Shown here piece by piece: positions 26,607 through 35,787 of a DNA stretch of 64,000 nucleotides. The notes beneath the pieces were generated by a model, which worked only from the letters and a program-made list of their open reading frames with translations, was not told the DNA's origin and did not search any database. Source of the DNA: Lysinibacillus parviboronicapiens (lineage in GTDB: Bacteria > Bacillota > Bacilli > Bacillales_A > Planococcaceae). A program made the position numbers and the translations under genes. The DNA lies in NCBI RefSeq assembly GCF_003049575.1, contig NZ_PYWI01000015.1, positions 38,348-102,347 on the forward strand. Direction: 5' to 3'. Numbering within the stretch: position 1 is the first letter of the stretch; each line of letters begins with the position of its first letter.

Positions 26607-26815
26607 GAAATTTATATTCGTTCCAAATAGTTCCTAGAAACGACAGTAGGACTCTATGAGCAACTATTTCCAGTTATTTTTGAACTTTGCCATGTTTAAT
26701 TAGTTAGCTTCTTCTAATTTGGCAGAAAAAGTAAGAATCCTCTACGTGCTTTTCTTTCGCATGCAAATATACGTTTAATCGTTACGCAAGCTATGCCCTA
26801 AAAAAAGCATTCATC

Positions 26816-26836
26816 GTAGCGGAAATCAACGGATTC
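26816..26836 (-). repeat. Remnant of the dispersed intergenic repeat, copy C
   Basis: On the minus strand this reads GAATCCGTTGATTTCCGCTA, nearly the same as the start of copy B at 19516. It begins at the stop codon of the gene at 26835, so the repeat edge supplies or abuts the TGA. Confidence 0.6.
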
Positions 26837-28109
26837 ATATACCATCAGATACTGTTAGGATTTCGCGTTGAAGCATACCAGCAAATCCAGCCATCGCTCG
26901 ATGTGCTGCTGCTTCACCTGTGCGAGAATAAGCAATAATGATGGAAGAGCCGTCAGTCGCTTCCGAGTCTAAAAATACAGTTTCACCTGCAGTTCGAACA
27001 GCCTTGTCTAGGGCTGTTAAAAAAGCAGCATCACCGTTCCAGGCAAGTGTGTATAAATAACCCGTTGAACTATCGAGATGGCTAGTAAGTAATTGATCAA
27101 TTTCAGTTCTACTATAGCCTAATTCTACAACTGCAAGTATGGTATCTTCTTTTAATTTTTCACCAGTGAAATCTGCGGGTTCGCTGATTTCATAAGCCTT
27201 CATGTTAGATTGAGCATGAAAAACATCTTGATAAAAATTGTTTATTTTTTTGGCATCACAGATTAAACGAGCGTCTGGAATAATACCAAGGTTACCTGTA
27301 TACATCATTCCGTGGGCTAGCCAAGCTAACCCCATGCCTACATATGCATTATACCCTGATGAAGGGAAGAACTTACGGCCAGAATTTATTGTAAGTAAGC
27401 CACCAATTGCAAGTGAAGCTTTTGTTTGCGAAGCATCTAAAGTTGCCCACTTATCCATAACATAAGTTCCATATTTATAGAGTGTTTGATATTTTGGGAA
27501 TTGAGAGGCTGAACTGTACGTCGCTATCAGATCTAAATATAACCCAAGTCCCCCTACGTGAAGAATAGGGCCATTCACAGCAAAGTTGGCGAATCTTTGA
27601 TTTCTCCAGCAACTAATTGAATCCTCTAAAGCGTTGTAACTTGGATTAGAGGAACTATCCATCCAAGAGGCAATTTGATTTGCCAAAGAATCTGTAGCGA
27701 ATGCTATTCGATTTCGATTTGTTTGATCTAAATCATGATAAACACCTGTACGAGTTATGACTAAGCCGGCTAAAACAATGCCGCCAGCAGGGGAACCACC
27801 TAAATTTGCATTGCTTAACAGTAATGATTGACCAGCACTATTTTTTAATTCTTCTATGGAAGTAAATGTTGCAAGAATCGCCGTTTTAACGCTTTCTTTA
27901 ATGGAAGACGAAGATGGTAATTTGTCATGTAAACTTGCCAAGAATTGTAATTGGTTGCCCAATCTTTGAAAGCGTAGATTCACATCTTGTCCATTGCTGC
28001 CAGAACGGATAGTAGAAACTTGAGAGTATCTTGAATCATAGGCACTGCCTTCGGGAAAATGTTCATTAAAAAATCGGGTAGCTTCAGTTAGGGTAGCTTG
28101 TGTTGCCAT
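26835..28109 (-). CDS. Hypothetical protein, 424 residues, probably alpha-helical
   Basis: I do not recognise this family. It has no signal peptide, no membrane segment and no motif I can assign. It is rich in Ser, Ala and Thr, with helical stretches and glycine-containing turns (NLGGSPAGGIVLAG, VNGPILHVGGLGLYLDLI, GYNAYVGMGLAWLAHGMMY), suggesting a globular, possibly helical-toroid fold. ATG at 28109 has GAGGAGTG upstream, so it is a real gene. It stands alone; the TGA coincides with the edge of a dispersed repeat, so the natural C-terminus might once have been longer. Confidence 0.65.
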   Translation of the reverse strand: MATQATLTEATRFFNEHFPEGSAYDSRYSQVSTIRSGSNGQDVNLRFQRLGNQLQFLASLHDKLPSSSSIKESVKTAILATFTSIEELKNSAGQSLLLSNANLGGSPAGGIVLAGLVITRTGVYHDLDQTNRNRIAFATDSLANQIASWMDSSSNPSYNALEDSISCWRNQRFANFAVNGPILHVGGLGLYLDLIATYSSASQFPKYQTLYKYGTYVMDKWATLDASQTKASLAIGGLLTINSGRKFFPSSGYNAYVGMGLAWLAHGMMYTGNLGIIPDARLICDAKKINNFYQDVFHAQSNMKAYEISEPADFTGEKLKEDTILAVVELGYSRTEIDQLLTSHLDSSTGYLYTLAWNGDAAFLTALDKAVRTAGETVFLDSEATDGSSIIIAYSRTGEAAAHRAMAGFAGMLQREILTVSDGI

Positions 28110-28229
28110 ACAATCACTCCTCGATAGTATTTAATATTTATCTAGATTACGGTCTTATACTTTTTCCTGTTTATGGCTATCTATTTTTCGTGTTGGATAA
28201 CTTATGCAAAGATTACTTGTCAAATTGTT

Positions 28230-29039
28230 TTAAAGATTATCTAGTTCATTTAATTTTTCATAGATTCGTCTTTTTCGATATAGCATAGTACCTGCCTCAG
28301 CAACATCTTGGATCATTCCTTTATTAGCAATTGCGCCGAAGAGTATGCCCGCAATGGGAATCATTTGAAATAACTTTTTCCAACCCATTTGGTCACGATA
28401 CGTAAAAAATACTTCCTGCCAACCTTGGAGCTGTGAAATCATATTTTCAGATACATTTTTATCTTTGTGCATAGTAGAGAGCTCTTCTAATATCGCTTCT
28501 TTTCCAACAATATCGGCAGAAGAGAATTGTAGACATTTGACAATGAAAATGCGCTCCAATTTATCGTTTGGATCATATCCATGAATAATGGCAATCTCTT
28601 GCAGTGTTTTTAACGACATGCCTAAAATCATGGGAATATCGATTGCCATCGTAAAGATGCCACCGATGCCGGTAGAGGCACCTTGTATTGTTGCAAGCTT
28701 GGCGCGCTCGCTTTGAAGCTTGTCACTCAGAATAATCATATCTTCCAAGGGGATGTTACCAACATCAGAAATGGTAATAATATTTTTATAAGATGAGGCA
28801 TTGCGTATGCGCTTAAGCATGGCTTGTTCATTGATTAAATATTTTCCACCTGATTGAATATAGCTTCCTAATTCATCAACCAATACAGCTATTTTATTTT
28901 GAATGAAAGCCGGTGTCATTTTATCTAATAGCTTAAAAGGTATCCGTCCTAGCTTCTCCCAAAACCATAAACCGTTTTGATCCTTCTCCCATGCTTGTAT
29001 GGTCTGTAATTGTATTTCTAATTCTTCTTTATTCTCCAT
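28230..29039 (-). CDS. EcsC family protein
   Basis: 269 residues. The EcsC domain is recognised from AWEKDQNGLWFWEKLGRIPF, the glycine-rich hydrophobic segment TGIGGIFTMAIDIPMILGMS, the following IAIIHGYDPNDKLERIF and a second hydrophobic patch (LFQMIPIAGILFGAIANKGM). EcsC proteins are membrane-associated and in B. subtilis one accompanies the EcsAB ABC transporter, although no such transporter is adjacent here. Function is not established. ATG at 29039 follows AAGGGGAAT. It is 120 bp upstream of the 424-residue gene in the same direction and could be co-transcribed with it. Confidence 0.85.
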   Translation of the reverse strand: MENKEELEIQLQTIQAWEKDQNGLWFWEKLGRIPFKLLDKMTPAFIQNKIAVLVDELGSYIQSGGKYLINEQAMLKRIRNASSYKNIITISDVGNIPLEDMIILSDKLQSERAKLATIQGASTGIGGIFTMAIDIPMILGMSLKTLQEIAIIHGYDPNDKLERIFIVKCLQFSSADIVGKEAILEELSTMHKDKNVSENMISQLQGWQEVFFTYRDQMGWKKLFQMIPIAGILFGAIANKGMIQDVAEAGTMLYRKRRIYEKLNELDNL

Positions 29040-29191
29040 TGCAGCGATTCCCCTTATCTGTGCATTTATCCTACATTCCCCATTAAATGAAGCTCACTTT
29101 AAATAGAATACGATAAATAATTCAAAAGGTTTCGTTTTCTCAACATTGTTTGTGGGGTTTACATTAAATTACGTAATTTTACGGACATAAA

Positions 29192-30553
29192 TTATTGCCA
29201 TACTGTAGCCAGTAAAGCAATTCCTTCTTCAATTTGCGCTATGCTTAAACCGCCATAACCAATAATAATCATGTTATTTTTAGAAGGGTGTAAAAAGGAG
29301 GTAGAACAGGGATATACGTTAATGCCAGCTACCTGTGCACGTCGAAGCCCTTCATCTTCAGATAGCCATTGCGGTAACTTTAAAATAATGTGTAGACCTG
29401 ATTTTTCTCCGATTACTGGAAAGTCGTCGGAGAAATGCGTGCTAATGGCAGCTAGTAAAGCTAGCTGCTTTTTGCGATAAATGGTGCGCATTTTAGCAAG
29501 GTGTTTTTCAAATAATCCTTGTTCGATGAAATCAGCAAGTATGAGCTGATCCACCTTAGAGACAGTAGATTTTTGCTCTTGATTGAAGACAGTGAATGCT
29601 TCGACAAGTGATTGCGGTAAAATCATATAACTAATGCGCAATGAAGAAATAAGAATTTTTGAGAATGTGCCAAAATAAATGACTCGCTGTAGCTGATCCA
29701 GTTTCGCAAGTGAGGGGATTGGTAGACCTTTATAGCGAAATTCTGAATCATAATCATCTTCTATTATAAATGCCTCATTCGATGTCGCCCATTGTAAGAG
29801 CTGAGCACGTCTTTCCATTGACATCACCATACCGAGTGGAAATTGGTGTGCCGGTGTTGTGTATAACATGTGGACTTCTGTTTGCGGTACCGTAATACCT
29901 GAGTTATCAACAGGAATAGCATGAATCGGTAGACCACATTGAAGCAAAGTAGCATGTACCCTTTTAAACCCAGGTTCCTCTAATCCAACTTGTGTTAGTT
30001 GACCAAAAAAGTGACAAAGCGCTTGTAGCTGTGTTTGTGTACCACTGTAGACAAACACTTGTGATGCATCACACATAACGCCTCTTGAACGTTCAACATA
30101 GTGAGCAATTTCCTGACGTAAAGTAGCTTCACCTTGCCAGGGACTGGTTGATAAATTATGTGCATTGAAGTGTTTTTTCATCAACTTATGCCATGTTGAA
30201 AATGGAAAGGCATCTTTGTCTACATGTCCGTTGTGAAAATCAAATTTAATCGTATTCGTTAAGGGCTGAATGGGAGCTTGCTTATCTTTTTGCGGTAGTT
30301 GTAGCCACTCAAATTGAAAGGAAGCAATAAAGTAGCCTGAACGCTCTTTACTATAAATATACCCTTCTGCAAGTAACTGCTCATAGGCTTCTTTAATAGT
30401 ATGAACACTGACATTAAGCGTGTTGGCAAGCATGCGTTTGGAAGGTAACTGTTCATGAGCGGATAGTTTTTTCATGAGTATTGCTTGTTTAATCTCCTCG
30501 TAAATTTGCACATATTTTGGGGAGTTTCCAGAGAATAGTATAGAAAGTTCCAT
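29192..30553 (-). CDS. MocR/PdxR-type regulator (GntR HTH fused to aminotransferase fold)
   Basis: 453 residues. A GntR winged helix (about 10-75; SKRMLANTLNVSVHTIKEAY) is joined to a PLP-dependent aminotransferase domain with EDDYDSEFRYKGLP, and the Schiff-base lysine in YFGTFSKILISSLRISY. Such proteins use PLP or a PLP adduct as effector and control vitamin B6, GABA, or transport genes. ATG at 30553 has GGAGG upstream. It is divergent from a GNAT acetyltransferase 95 bp away, the likely target; the true effector is unknown. Confidence 0.92.
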   Translation of the reverse strand: MELSILFSGNSPKYVQIYEEIKQAILMKKLSAHEQLPSKRMLANTLNVSVHTIKEAYEQLLAEGYIYSKERSGYFIASFQFEWLQLPQKDKQAPIQPLTNTIKFDFHNGHVDKDAFPFSTWHKLMKKHFNAHNLSTSPWQGEATLRQEIAHYVERSRGVMCDASQVFVYSGTQTQLQALCHFFGQLTQVGLEEPGFKRVHATLLQCGLPIHAIPVDNSGITVPQTEVHMLYTTPAHQFPLGMVMSMERRAQLLQWATSNEAFIIEDDYDSEFRYKGLPIPSLAKLDQLQRVIYFGTFSKILISSLRISYMILPQSLVEAFTVFNQEQKSTVSKVDQLILADFIEQGLFEKHLAKMRTIYRKKQLALLAAISTHFSDDFPVIGEKSGLHIILKLPQWLSEDEGLRRAQVAGINVYPCSTSFLHPSKNNMIIIGYGGLSIAQIEEGIALLATVWQ

Positions 30554-30648
30554 TTTAATAACCTCCTGGTATGGTGTTGATTTATGAAATTGGTTATATT
30601 CATCATATCAAAATTGAAGTTAAATAGATGAAAAAGGAGTGGTGAAAA

Positions 30649-31230
30649 TTGCACTTTACAGCATTAGAAAATGACATTGTATTATTAAGGCCAATAACAA
30701 AAGAAGATGTTTCAGAGATGTTAGCTGCTGGTAGTTATCCAGAGATTTGGCCATATTTATCCACAAACATTGAACAGGAAAGTGATGTGCATAACTTTGT
30801 GAACAAAGCTTTATTTGCAAAGTCGCAGCAAAAAGAATTCCCATATGCTATTGTGGATAAAATCTCGGGGGAAATTATAGGTTCAACGCGTTTTATGGAT
30901 ATTGACGACAATCACAAACGACTCGAGATTGGACATACATGGATTACACCCGCATTTTGGCGCACAGCTATCAATACAAACTGCAAGTATTTATTATTAC
31001 AATATTGCTTTGAAGTGCTTGGGTTACAGCGTGTACAAATAAAGACAGATCAAGAAAATATACGCTCTCAAAAGGCGATAGAACGTATTGGAGCAATAAA
31101 AGAGGGGGTCTTGCGCAATCATATGATACGCAAAGATGGTACACCTCGTCATACAGTGATGTATAGCATCATATTAGAACAATGGCCTGTCGTGAAGAGG
31201 CAATTGGAAAATTTAATAAAAAAATATTAG
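30649..31230 (+). CDS. GNAT-family N-acetyltransferase (RimJ/RimL type)
   Basis: 193 residues. RimJ-like features are the N-terminal LLRPITKEDVSEMLAAG, EIIGSTRFMDIDDNHKRLEIG and the acetyl-CoA region QRVQIKTDQENIRSQKAIER, ending with the usual GVLRNHMIRKDGTPRHTVMYS. It would transfer acetyl from acetyl-CoA to an amine on a protein, peptide or small molecule. Start is TTG at 30649 with AAGGAG 9 nt upstream. Its divergent neighbour is a MocR-type regulator, which may control it. Confidence 0.9.
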   Translation: MHFTALENDIVLLRPITKEDVSEMLAAGSYPEIWPYLSTNIEQESDVHNFVNKALFAKSQQKEFPYAIVDKISGEIIGSTRFMDIDDNHKRLEIGHTWITPAFWRTAINTNCKYLLLQYCFEVLGLQRVQIKTDQENIRSQKAIERIGAIKEGVLRNHMIRKDGTPRHTVMYSIILEQWPVVKRQLENLIKKY

Positions 31231-31277
31231 CTGAAAAATAATTGTAGATGGTGAAAAACTAAAAAATAAAACTATTT

Positions 31278-31305
31278 TTTGTCAATTAAAGTGTGAGTAT
31301 TAAAA
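31278..31305 (+). promoter_or_regulatory. Possible sigma-A promoter of the ATP-grasp gene
   Basis: TTGTCA (31278-31283), 16-nt spacer, TAAAAT (31300-31305), 55 bp before the ATG. Confidence 0.45.
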
Positions 31306-31360
31306 TTTAGGGGTAGATTATTTGAAAACTATTTAAAAGCTTGAAAGAGAGGTAATCTAC

Positions 31361-32518
31361 ATGAAACCAAAATTAACATTACGACAAATTTATGGTGATG
31401 ATGCTGTTTATACACCACGTACACCGTATAGTGATAATCCGTGGATGATGGATGATCCCCATAAACTAGATGCATTGACCTCAAGGGAAGTGGCCATTGC
31501 CGATATTCCAGTATTAGTCCATCGAGCAACACAGAGTGAAAAAGCACAAAAACTGCATGATTTGGCAGGTCTACCTTGGGTGGAGCAACCTTATACTTAT
31601 GAAACACAAGAAGAATACTTAGCCCAAATCCAATCTTGGTGTGATGAAGGGAAGACAATTGTCTGTCAATATTTGCATGAAACTGAGCATATGACCCGCG
31701 ATTGTTATTGGATGGATGCTGAAAAGTTTAATGAGTTAAATACAAAGGCATACATTGACCATTTAATTGATAGCAAATTTGTGCCGAGTCGTTTAAATGT
31801 AGAACTTTACAAACTTTCAGATGCTATAAAAAATTGGCAGCCTCCTGTCGTGCTTAAACCTGGAGATGATTCTCCGACTTCCGGTGGATATGGGGTAATA
31901 ATTTGTCAAAATAAAGAAGAACTAACAGAGGGGTTACGGCAATTTCGTATGACAGGTACAGACAGTATTATTATTGAAGAGCTATTACAGGCAAAGGATA
32001 ATTATAGCTGTCAGTTTGCCTATTCAGAGGCGCTCGGTATTCAATATTTAGGAGCTTCTCAACAAATGACAGATGATAATGGCATTTATGAAGGAAATGT
32101 CATTGTGGATGAAGTACCAGAAAAAGTGATTGAAGTAGGCTGTCATATTATGGAACAGGGTGTTGCAGAGGGCTTTGTTGGTGTAGCGGGCTTTGATTTG
32201 ATTGTAACAGAGGCTGGGGATGTGCAAGCCATTGATTTGAATTTTCGGCAAAATGGCTCTACTTCCATGCTGATGTTCCATGAGGCTCTTGGTAAGCCGG
32301 TCAATAAATTCACTTCTTATGCTGCAAAAGATGTTAAAGAAAATGAAGCATTCTTTCAAAAAATAGAGAACTTAGTCAAACAGGGTATTTTGTTTCCGTT
32401 ATCTTATTATGATGGCGATTTTTTTGCCAAGCTAGTTGAATCAAGATTCGTTGGTATTTGGTACGCAGATACGCTAAAAGAAATAGAGCAACTTGAACAA
32501 CAATTCCTATTATCGTAG
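31361..32518 (+). CDS. ATP-grasp domain protein
   Basis: 385 residues. The ATP-grasp fold is indicated by VVLKPGDDSPTSGGYGV (nucleotide-binding lysine and flexible loop), IIIEELLQAKDNYSCQFAYS and the metal-binding VQAIDLNFRQNGSTSMLM, in which Asp and Asn coordinate Mg2+. The N-terminal 130 residues form a separate pre-ATP-grasp domain. Enzymes of this fold join a carboxylate to an amine or thiol; amino-acid or peptide ligase is likely, but no biosynthetic neighbours narrow it down. ATG at 31361 follows AGAGAGG. It stands between a GNAT gene and a convergent ABC operon. Confidence 0.8.
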   Translation: MKPKLTLRQIYGDDAVYTPRTPYSDNPWMMDDPHKLDALTSREVAIADIPVLVHRATQSEKAQKLHDLAGLPWVEQPYTYETQEEYLAQIQSWCDEGKTIVCQYLHETEHMTRDCYWMDAEKFNELNTKAYIDHLIDSKFVPSRLNVELYKLSDAIKNWQPPVVLKPGDDSPTSGGYGVIICQNKEELTEGLRQFRMTGTDSIIIEELLQAKDNYSCQFAYSEALGIQYLGASQQMTDDNGIYEGNVIVDEVPEKVIEVGCHIMEQGVAEGFVGVAGFDLIVTEAGDVQAIDLNFRQNGSTSMLMFHEALGKPVNKFTSYAAKDVKENEAFFQKIENLVKQGILFPLSYYDGDFFAKLVESRFVGIWYADTLKEIEQLEQQFLLS

Positions 32519-32520
32519 AA

Positions 32521-32553
32521 AAAGAATGGTCATTAATCGACCATTCTTTTTTT
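32521..32553. terminator. Bidirectional terminator between convergent genes
   Basis: AAAGAATGGTC (32521-32531) pairs with GACCATTCTTT (32539-32549), followed by TTTTT on the plus strand and preceded by AAAA, between the ATP-grasp gene and the ABC permease. It overlaps the last codons of the permease gene. Confidence 0.85.
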
Positions 32554-33240
32554 ATAGATAAATCCAGTGAGAACCCAAGTTAAAAGTGACCATATTACGA
32601 TTGTAGCCATTGGAATTAGGACATCCATTGTTGCAAAGTTACTTTCCAATGCTTCTGCTAGAATGACCAGTTGAGAACTTGGTAGCCACTCGGCAACTTC
32701 TAAGATTGGATAGGCAGCAGATAACGATAAAGCAAGCGGTCCGAATGAGAAAATAAACATAACAGGTAACACGATAATGGATGCTTCCATAATTGTTTTT
32801 GCAAATAATCCACATAATGTTCCTAAAGCTATATAAAAAACTGTAGAAAGTACTAGAGCAATTGTTAAAATGCCAATGTTAGCAGGATTATAACCAAGAA
32901 GGAAAATAGTCAATGCTACGACAAAAAGTGAAATGATAAAGACAAATAAGCTTTTTCCTATTAAAATATCTGCAAGTGAGGCAGGAGAGAGCATTAAACT
33001 TCTTAGCGTATTTTTCTCTTTCTCTTCAGCAATTAAGCAACATTGTACATAAGCAGTCACAACAGCAAACGCTGAATTTATTGGTAAAAAATAAGAATTT
33101 ATACTATTTACTCCGCTTTTATTGTAAACAAAGGCGAGAATAAGTGGTAATAATACCATTGTCGATACTGCATAATTACGCGAAAATTCCTTGTAATCCT
33201 TCATAAAAATCGCTTGAATACGTGTCATTGAAATATTCAT
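32533..33240 (-). CDS. ABC-2 type transporter permease
   Basis: 235 residues with six predicted membrane helices, beginning with the cytoplasmic segment MTRIQAIFMKDYKEFSRNYA typical of ABC-2 permeases, then LIAEEKEKNTLRSLMLSPAS, the coupling motif of the family. It is the membrane half of an exporter whose ATPase gene overlaps it by 4 nt (ATGA). Likely exports a drug, peptide or other toxic compound. Regulation may come from the ABC-LytTR protein upstream in the same operon. Confidence 0.9.
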   Translation of the reverse strand: MNISMTRIQAIFMKDYKEFSRNYAVSTMVLLPLILAFVYNKSGVNSINSYFLPINSAFAVVTAYVQCCLIAEEKEKNTLRSLMLSPASLADILIGKSLFVFIISLFVVALTIFLLGYNPANIGILTIALVLSTVFYIALGTLCGLFAKTIMEASIIVLPVMFIFSFGPLALSLSAAYPILEVAEWLPSSQLVILAEALESNFATMDVLIPMATIVIWSLLTWVLTGFIYKKRMVD

Positions 33241-34085
33241 ACTAAATCACTCCCTGTTATCTGCATAAAAATATCACCTAATGTTGGCTCGTTTGTATAA
33301 ATGCGCACAACTTCTTCCGATTTCATCCAAGAATATAATTTCTGTGCATCTTGTGCGCCATTTTGGATCGTCGTACGCTCACCATTTTGTAATTCTACTG
33401 TAATAGAATCATCCCCAAATTCTTTTTTTAATTGTTTTGGTGAACCAATAGCACGAATTTTTCCTTGATGTAAAAAGGCTACACGATCACAAAGTATCTC
33501 AGCCTCACCCATATCATGAGTTGTTAAAAAGATTGTAGTACCCATTGCGTTTAATTTTCGTAAACCATTATAAATATGTTGAGTATTCACAGGATCTAGT
33601 GCTGAAGTTGGTTCATCTAAAAATAATAACTCTGGTTTATGCATAATCGCACGGGCAAGCGTAACACGCTGGATCATTCCTTTAGATAGCTGACTGATTT
33701 TCTTTTTTCGTTCAGAATACAAATTGACAAAATCTAATGCTTCTTTTACAGCCGAACGAGGGAGTTGATATAAATTACTATATAGTAATAAGTTTTCTTC
33801 AATTGAAAGTCTCGTATAAAGCCCGCTGTTATCTGTTAAAATACCAAATCGTTTTCTGTTATGACTTTGTTTCATTGCATTAGCAGGGCGACCAAATAAA
33901 AAAACATTTCCTGCACTACTTTCAGTTTGTGCTGTCAAAATTTTAATGGTGGTTGTTTTTCCCGAACCACTTGGACCAAGGAACCCAAAAATTTCTCCTT
34001 TTTGAATTGAGAATGAAACATCCTGTAAGGCTACTTCTTTATTAAATGTTTTTTTCAAATGCTGAACATCAATTACTGTCCCCAT
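33237..34085 (-). CDS. ABC transporter ATP-binding protein
   Basis: 282 residues from the ATG at 34085 (AGGAGG 8 nt upstream). Walker A GPSGSGKTT, signature LSKGMIQRV, Walker B LLFLDEPTSALD and the switch histidine (LTTHDMGEAE) are all intact. It would energise the ABC-2 permease encoded immediately downstream. Upstream is the regulator with a degenerate ABC domain, 146 bp away, with an inverted repeat in the gap. Confidence 0.92.
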   Translation of the reverse strand: MGTVIDVQHLKKTFNKEVALQDVSFSIQKGEIFGFLGPSGSGKTTTIKILTAQTESSAGNVFLFGRPANAMKQSHNRKRFGILTDNSGLYTRLSIEENLLLYSNLYQLPRSAVKEALDFVNLYSERKKKISQLSKGMIQRVTLARAIMHKPELLFLDEPTSALDPVNTQHIYNGLRKLNAMGTTIFLTTHDMGEAEILCDRVAFLHQGKIRAIGSPKQLKKEFGDDSITVELQNGERTTIQNGAQDAQKLYSWMKSEEVVRIYTNEPTLGDIFMQITGSDLV

Positions 34086-34157
34086 GTTCAAACCTCCTAT
34101 GTGTTGTTGATGTCTTCACTTTAAAGGATACAGTTAAATAAGACATTCAATCACAGG

Positions 34158-34181
34158 TGAAAGGCAGAAAAATGCCCTTCA
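34158..34181 (-). promoter_or_regulatory. Inverted repeat, candidate LytTR operator or hairpin
   Basis: TGAAAGGCA (34158-34166) and TGCCCTTCA (34173-34181), one mismatch, 6-nt spacer. It lies between the ABC-LytTR regulator gene and the ABC ATPase gene, at the place where a regulator of the exporter would bind. Confidence 0.4.
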
Positions 34182-34230
34182 GTGGAGAAATAGCAATGTG
34201 ACAGGAGTCGTTTATTTCCTGGGAAATCTC

Positions 34231-35187
34231 CTATATTCCGAGTATTTCTTTTAAGTCTGCTAGTTTATTTTTCGACAGAGGTACAACCGTTTTTTCGTTA
34301 CTATTTAAAGCAAGGCTGTAGCTATTACGGGTCCAAGTGATTATCTCACGTACTTTTTGTAGGTTAACGATATAAGAACGATGACTTCTAAAAAAGCCGA
34401 ATGGTGTCAATTTTTGTTCTAGATCATTAAGAGATAATGTACATGGATAGGCTTCATTCGCAACATAAACACAAACAACACCTTCCACACTCTCAATGTA
34501 GTCTATTTCTGGCGGATTAAATAAAATGATTTTGTCATTTTTTTTAGTAGGGATTTTATCAAGTCTTATAGGTGCACTTTCGATATGTGTAGGAACTTTT
34601 TCAATTTCATCTTCCTTTACATCAAGTGCATGTAAACCAAATGCATCTAACCTATATATTTCGGTACTCGAAATAATAAGCTCTTCCAAATTGTTTGAAA
34701 GTAAAACAATGGTTTTTTCTTGCTTTTGAAGGGCTATCAAAAGCTTAAGAACATTTTGCTTTGAATATTCATCTAAGTTTTGAAAGGGCTCCTCAATAAT
34801 TTGAGTGGGTGCTGAACTTAGATATGTATACAGCAATTTTAAACGTTGTTTTTCGCCATGTTGGAGCGTATGAATCTTATTATTTTTTTGTTCAGATAAT
34901 GAAAACAGCTTTAATATATCTTCTTTATTGTACTGAGGTGCAGTAAATAGCTTGATAGAAAAATGTATATACTCACCAACAGTAAGTCGTTCGTATAATG
35001 CGTTCTCACGTACATGCGTATATGTCTTTTGTTGTCTTGAAAACCATTGCATTAACGTATTAATTTTCGTCACATCTGTATAGATGCCTATAATAGCTCC
35101 GGCATGCAAAGGAAGTTGAAAGCTTGGATAAATGACATTTCCTGATTCAGTATAAGGGTCGATTTCTAAAAGTAGTTGTTGATTCAA
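34231..35187 (-). CDS. LytTR regulator fused to a degenerate ABC ATPase domain
   Basis: The start is TTG at 35187 (GGAGG 8 nt upstream), giving 318 residues. The first 200 resemble an ABC nucleotide-binding domain: HTLQHGEKQRLKLLYTYLSS corresponds to the signature region, PTQIIEEPFQNLDEYSKQ to Walker B, and VLLSNNLEEL to the H-loop region, but the Walker A position (GIYTDVTKINTL) lacks the Gly-Lys-Thr/Ser core, so ATP hydrolysis is unlikely. The last 100 residues are a LytTR DNA-binding domain (FFRSHRSYIVNLQKVREI, then VPLSKNKLADLKEIL). It precedes an ABC exporter in the same orientation and probably regulates it, perhaps by contacting the transporter. Confidence 0.8.
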   Translation of the reverse strand: MNQQLLLEIDPYTESGNVIYPSFQLPLHAGAIIGIYTDVTKINTLMQWFSRQQKTYTHVRENALYERLTVGEYIHFSIKLFTAPQYNKEDILKLFSLSEQKNNKIHTLQHGEKQRLKLLYTYLSSAPTQIIEEPFQNLDEYSKQNVLKLLIALQKQEKTIVLLSNNLEELIISSTEIYRLDAFGLHALDVKEDEIEKVPTHIESAPIRLDKIPTKKNDKIILFNPPEIDYIESVEGVVCVYVANEAYPCTLSLNDLEQKLTPFGFFRSHRSYIVNLQKVREIITWTRNSYSLALNSNEKTVVPLSKNKLADLKEILGI

Positions 35188-35214
35188 AGCGATAGCCTCC
35201 ACCAGATAATAGAT

Positions 35215-35787
35215 TTAAAAAAAATTTTTTATATACGTCTGTGCCTGCATAGCACTTTCGTGATGAAATGATGTGTTATGACGATCCATAAATCCATGTT
35301 TACCTGGAAATTGAATAGTTTGTACAAATTGTTTGTGGTTCAGTGCATGTCTCAAGTCTTGAATATTGAAACTTTCTTCCTGACTAGGTAAAAGAATCAG
35401 TGTCGGACACTTTGGTTGTAGGTCAAGAAATTGCCGAATACGGGAGCCGTAAATACATACAACGCGATACAACGGCAGTGTAGAAAGTCGCCAAGCAATT
35501 GTTGCGCCTACACTAAAACCGATTACAATAACTTTTTCATATTGTTGGAGGGCAACTCTTAGTTTTTTGACAAGTATCTCTAAAGGAGCGTCGAAGCCAA
35601 TTTCATTTGTGAAATACAGATAAGCTTCTTTTTCTTGGGCGTATGAGAAACTTTTCTTATCTGAGTAAAGATGGATACATTCAACTTCCGTATGCTTATC
35701 CATAAATGCAAGGGCCTGTTGTCGAATAAAATTATTTACGCCATAAATTTCGTGTAAAATAAATACTTTGCTATTTTTTCTATTCAT
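35215..35787 (-). CDS. Dienelactone hydrolase-like alpha/beta hydrolase
   Basis: 190 residues from the ATG at 35787 (AAAGGAG upstream; an in-frame earlier ATG lacks a ribosome site). Dienelactone-hydrolase features are FILHEIYGVNNFIRQQALAF at the N-terminus, nucleophile Ser92 in GFSVGATIAWR (Cys in classical DLH) and His164 in FPGKHGFMDRH. A cytoplasmic hydrolase of unknown substrate. Its stop is 27 bp before the ABC-LytTR start, so it heads the operon hydrolase, regulator, ABC ATPase, permease. It may detoxify the compound that the exporter removes. Confidence 0.85.
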   Translation of the reverse strand: MNRKNSKVFILHEIYGVNNFIRQQALAFMDKHTEVECIHLYSDKKSFSYAQEKEAYLYFTNEIGFDAPLEILVKKLRVALQQYEKVIVIGFSVGATIAWRLSTLPLYRVVCIYGSRIRQFLDLQPKCPTLILLPSQEESFNIQDLRHALNHKQFVQTIQFPGKHGFMDRHNTSFHHESAMQAQTYIKNFF

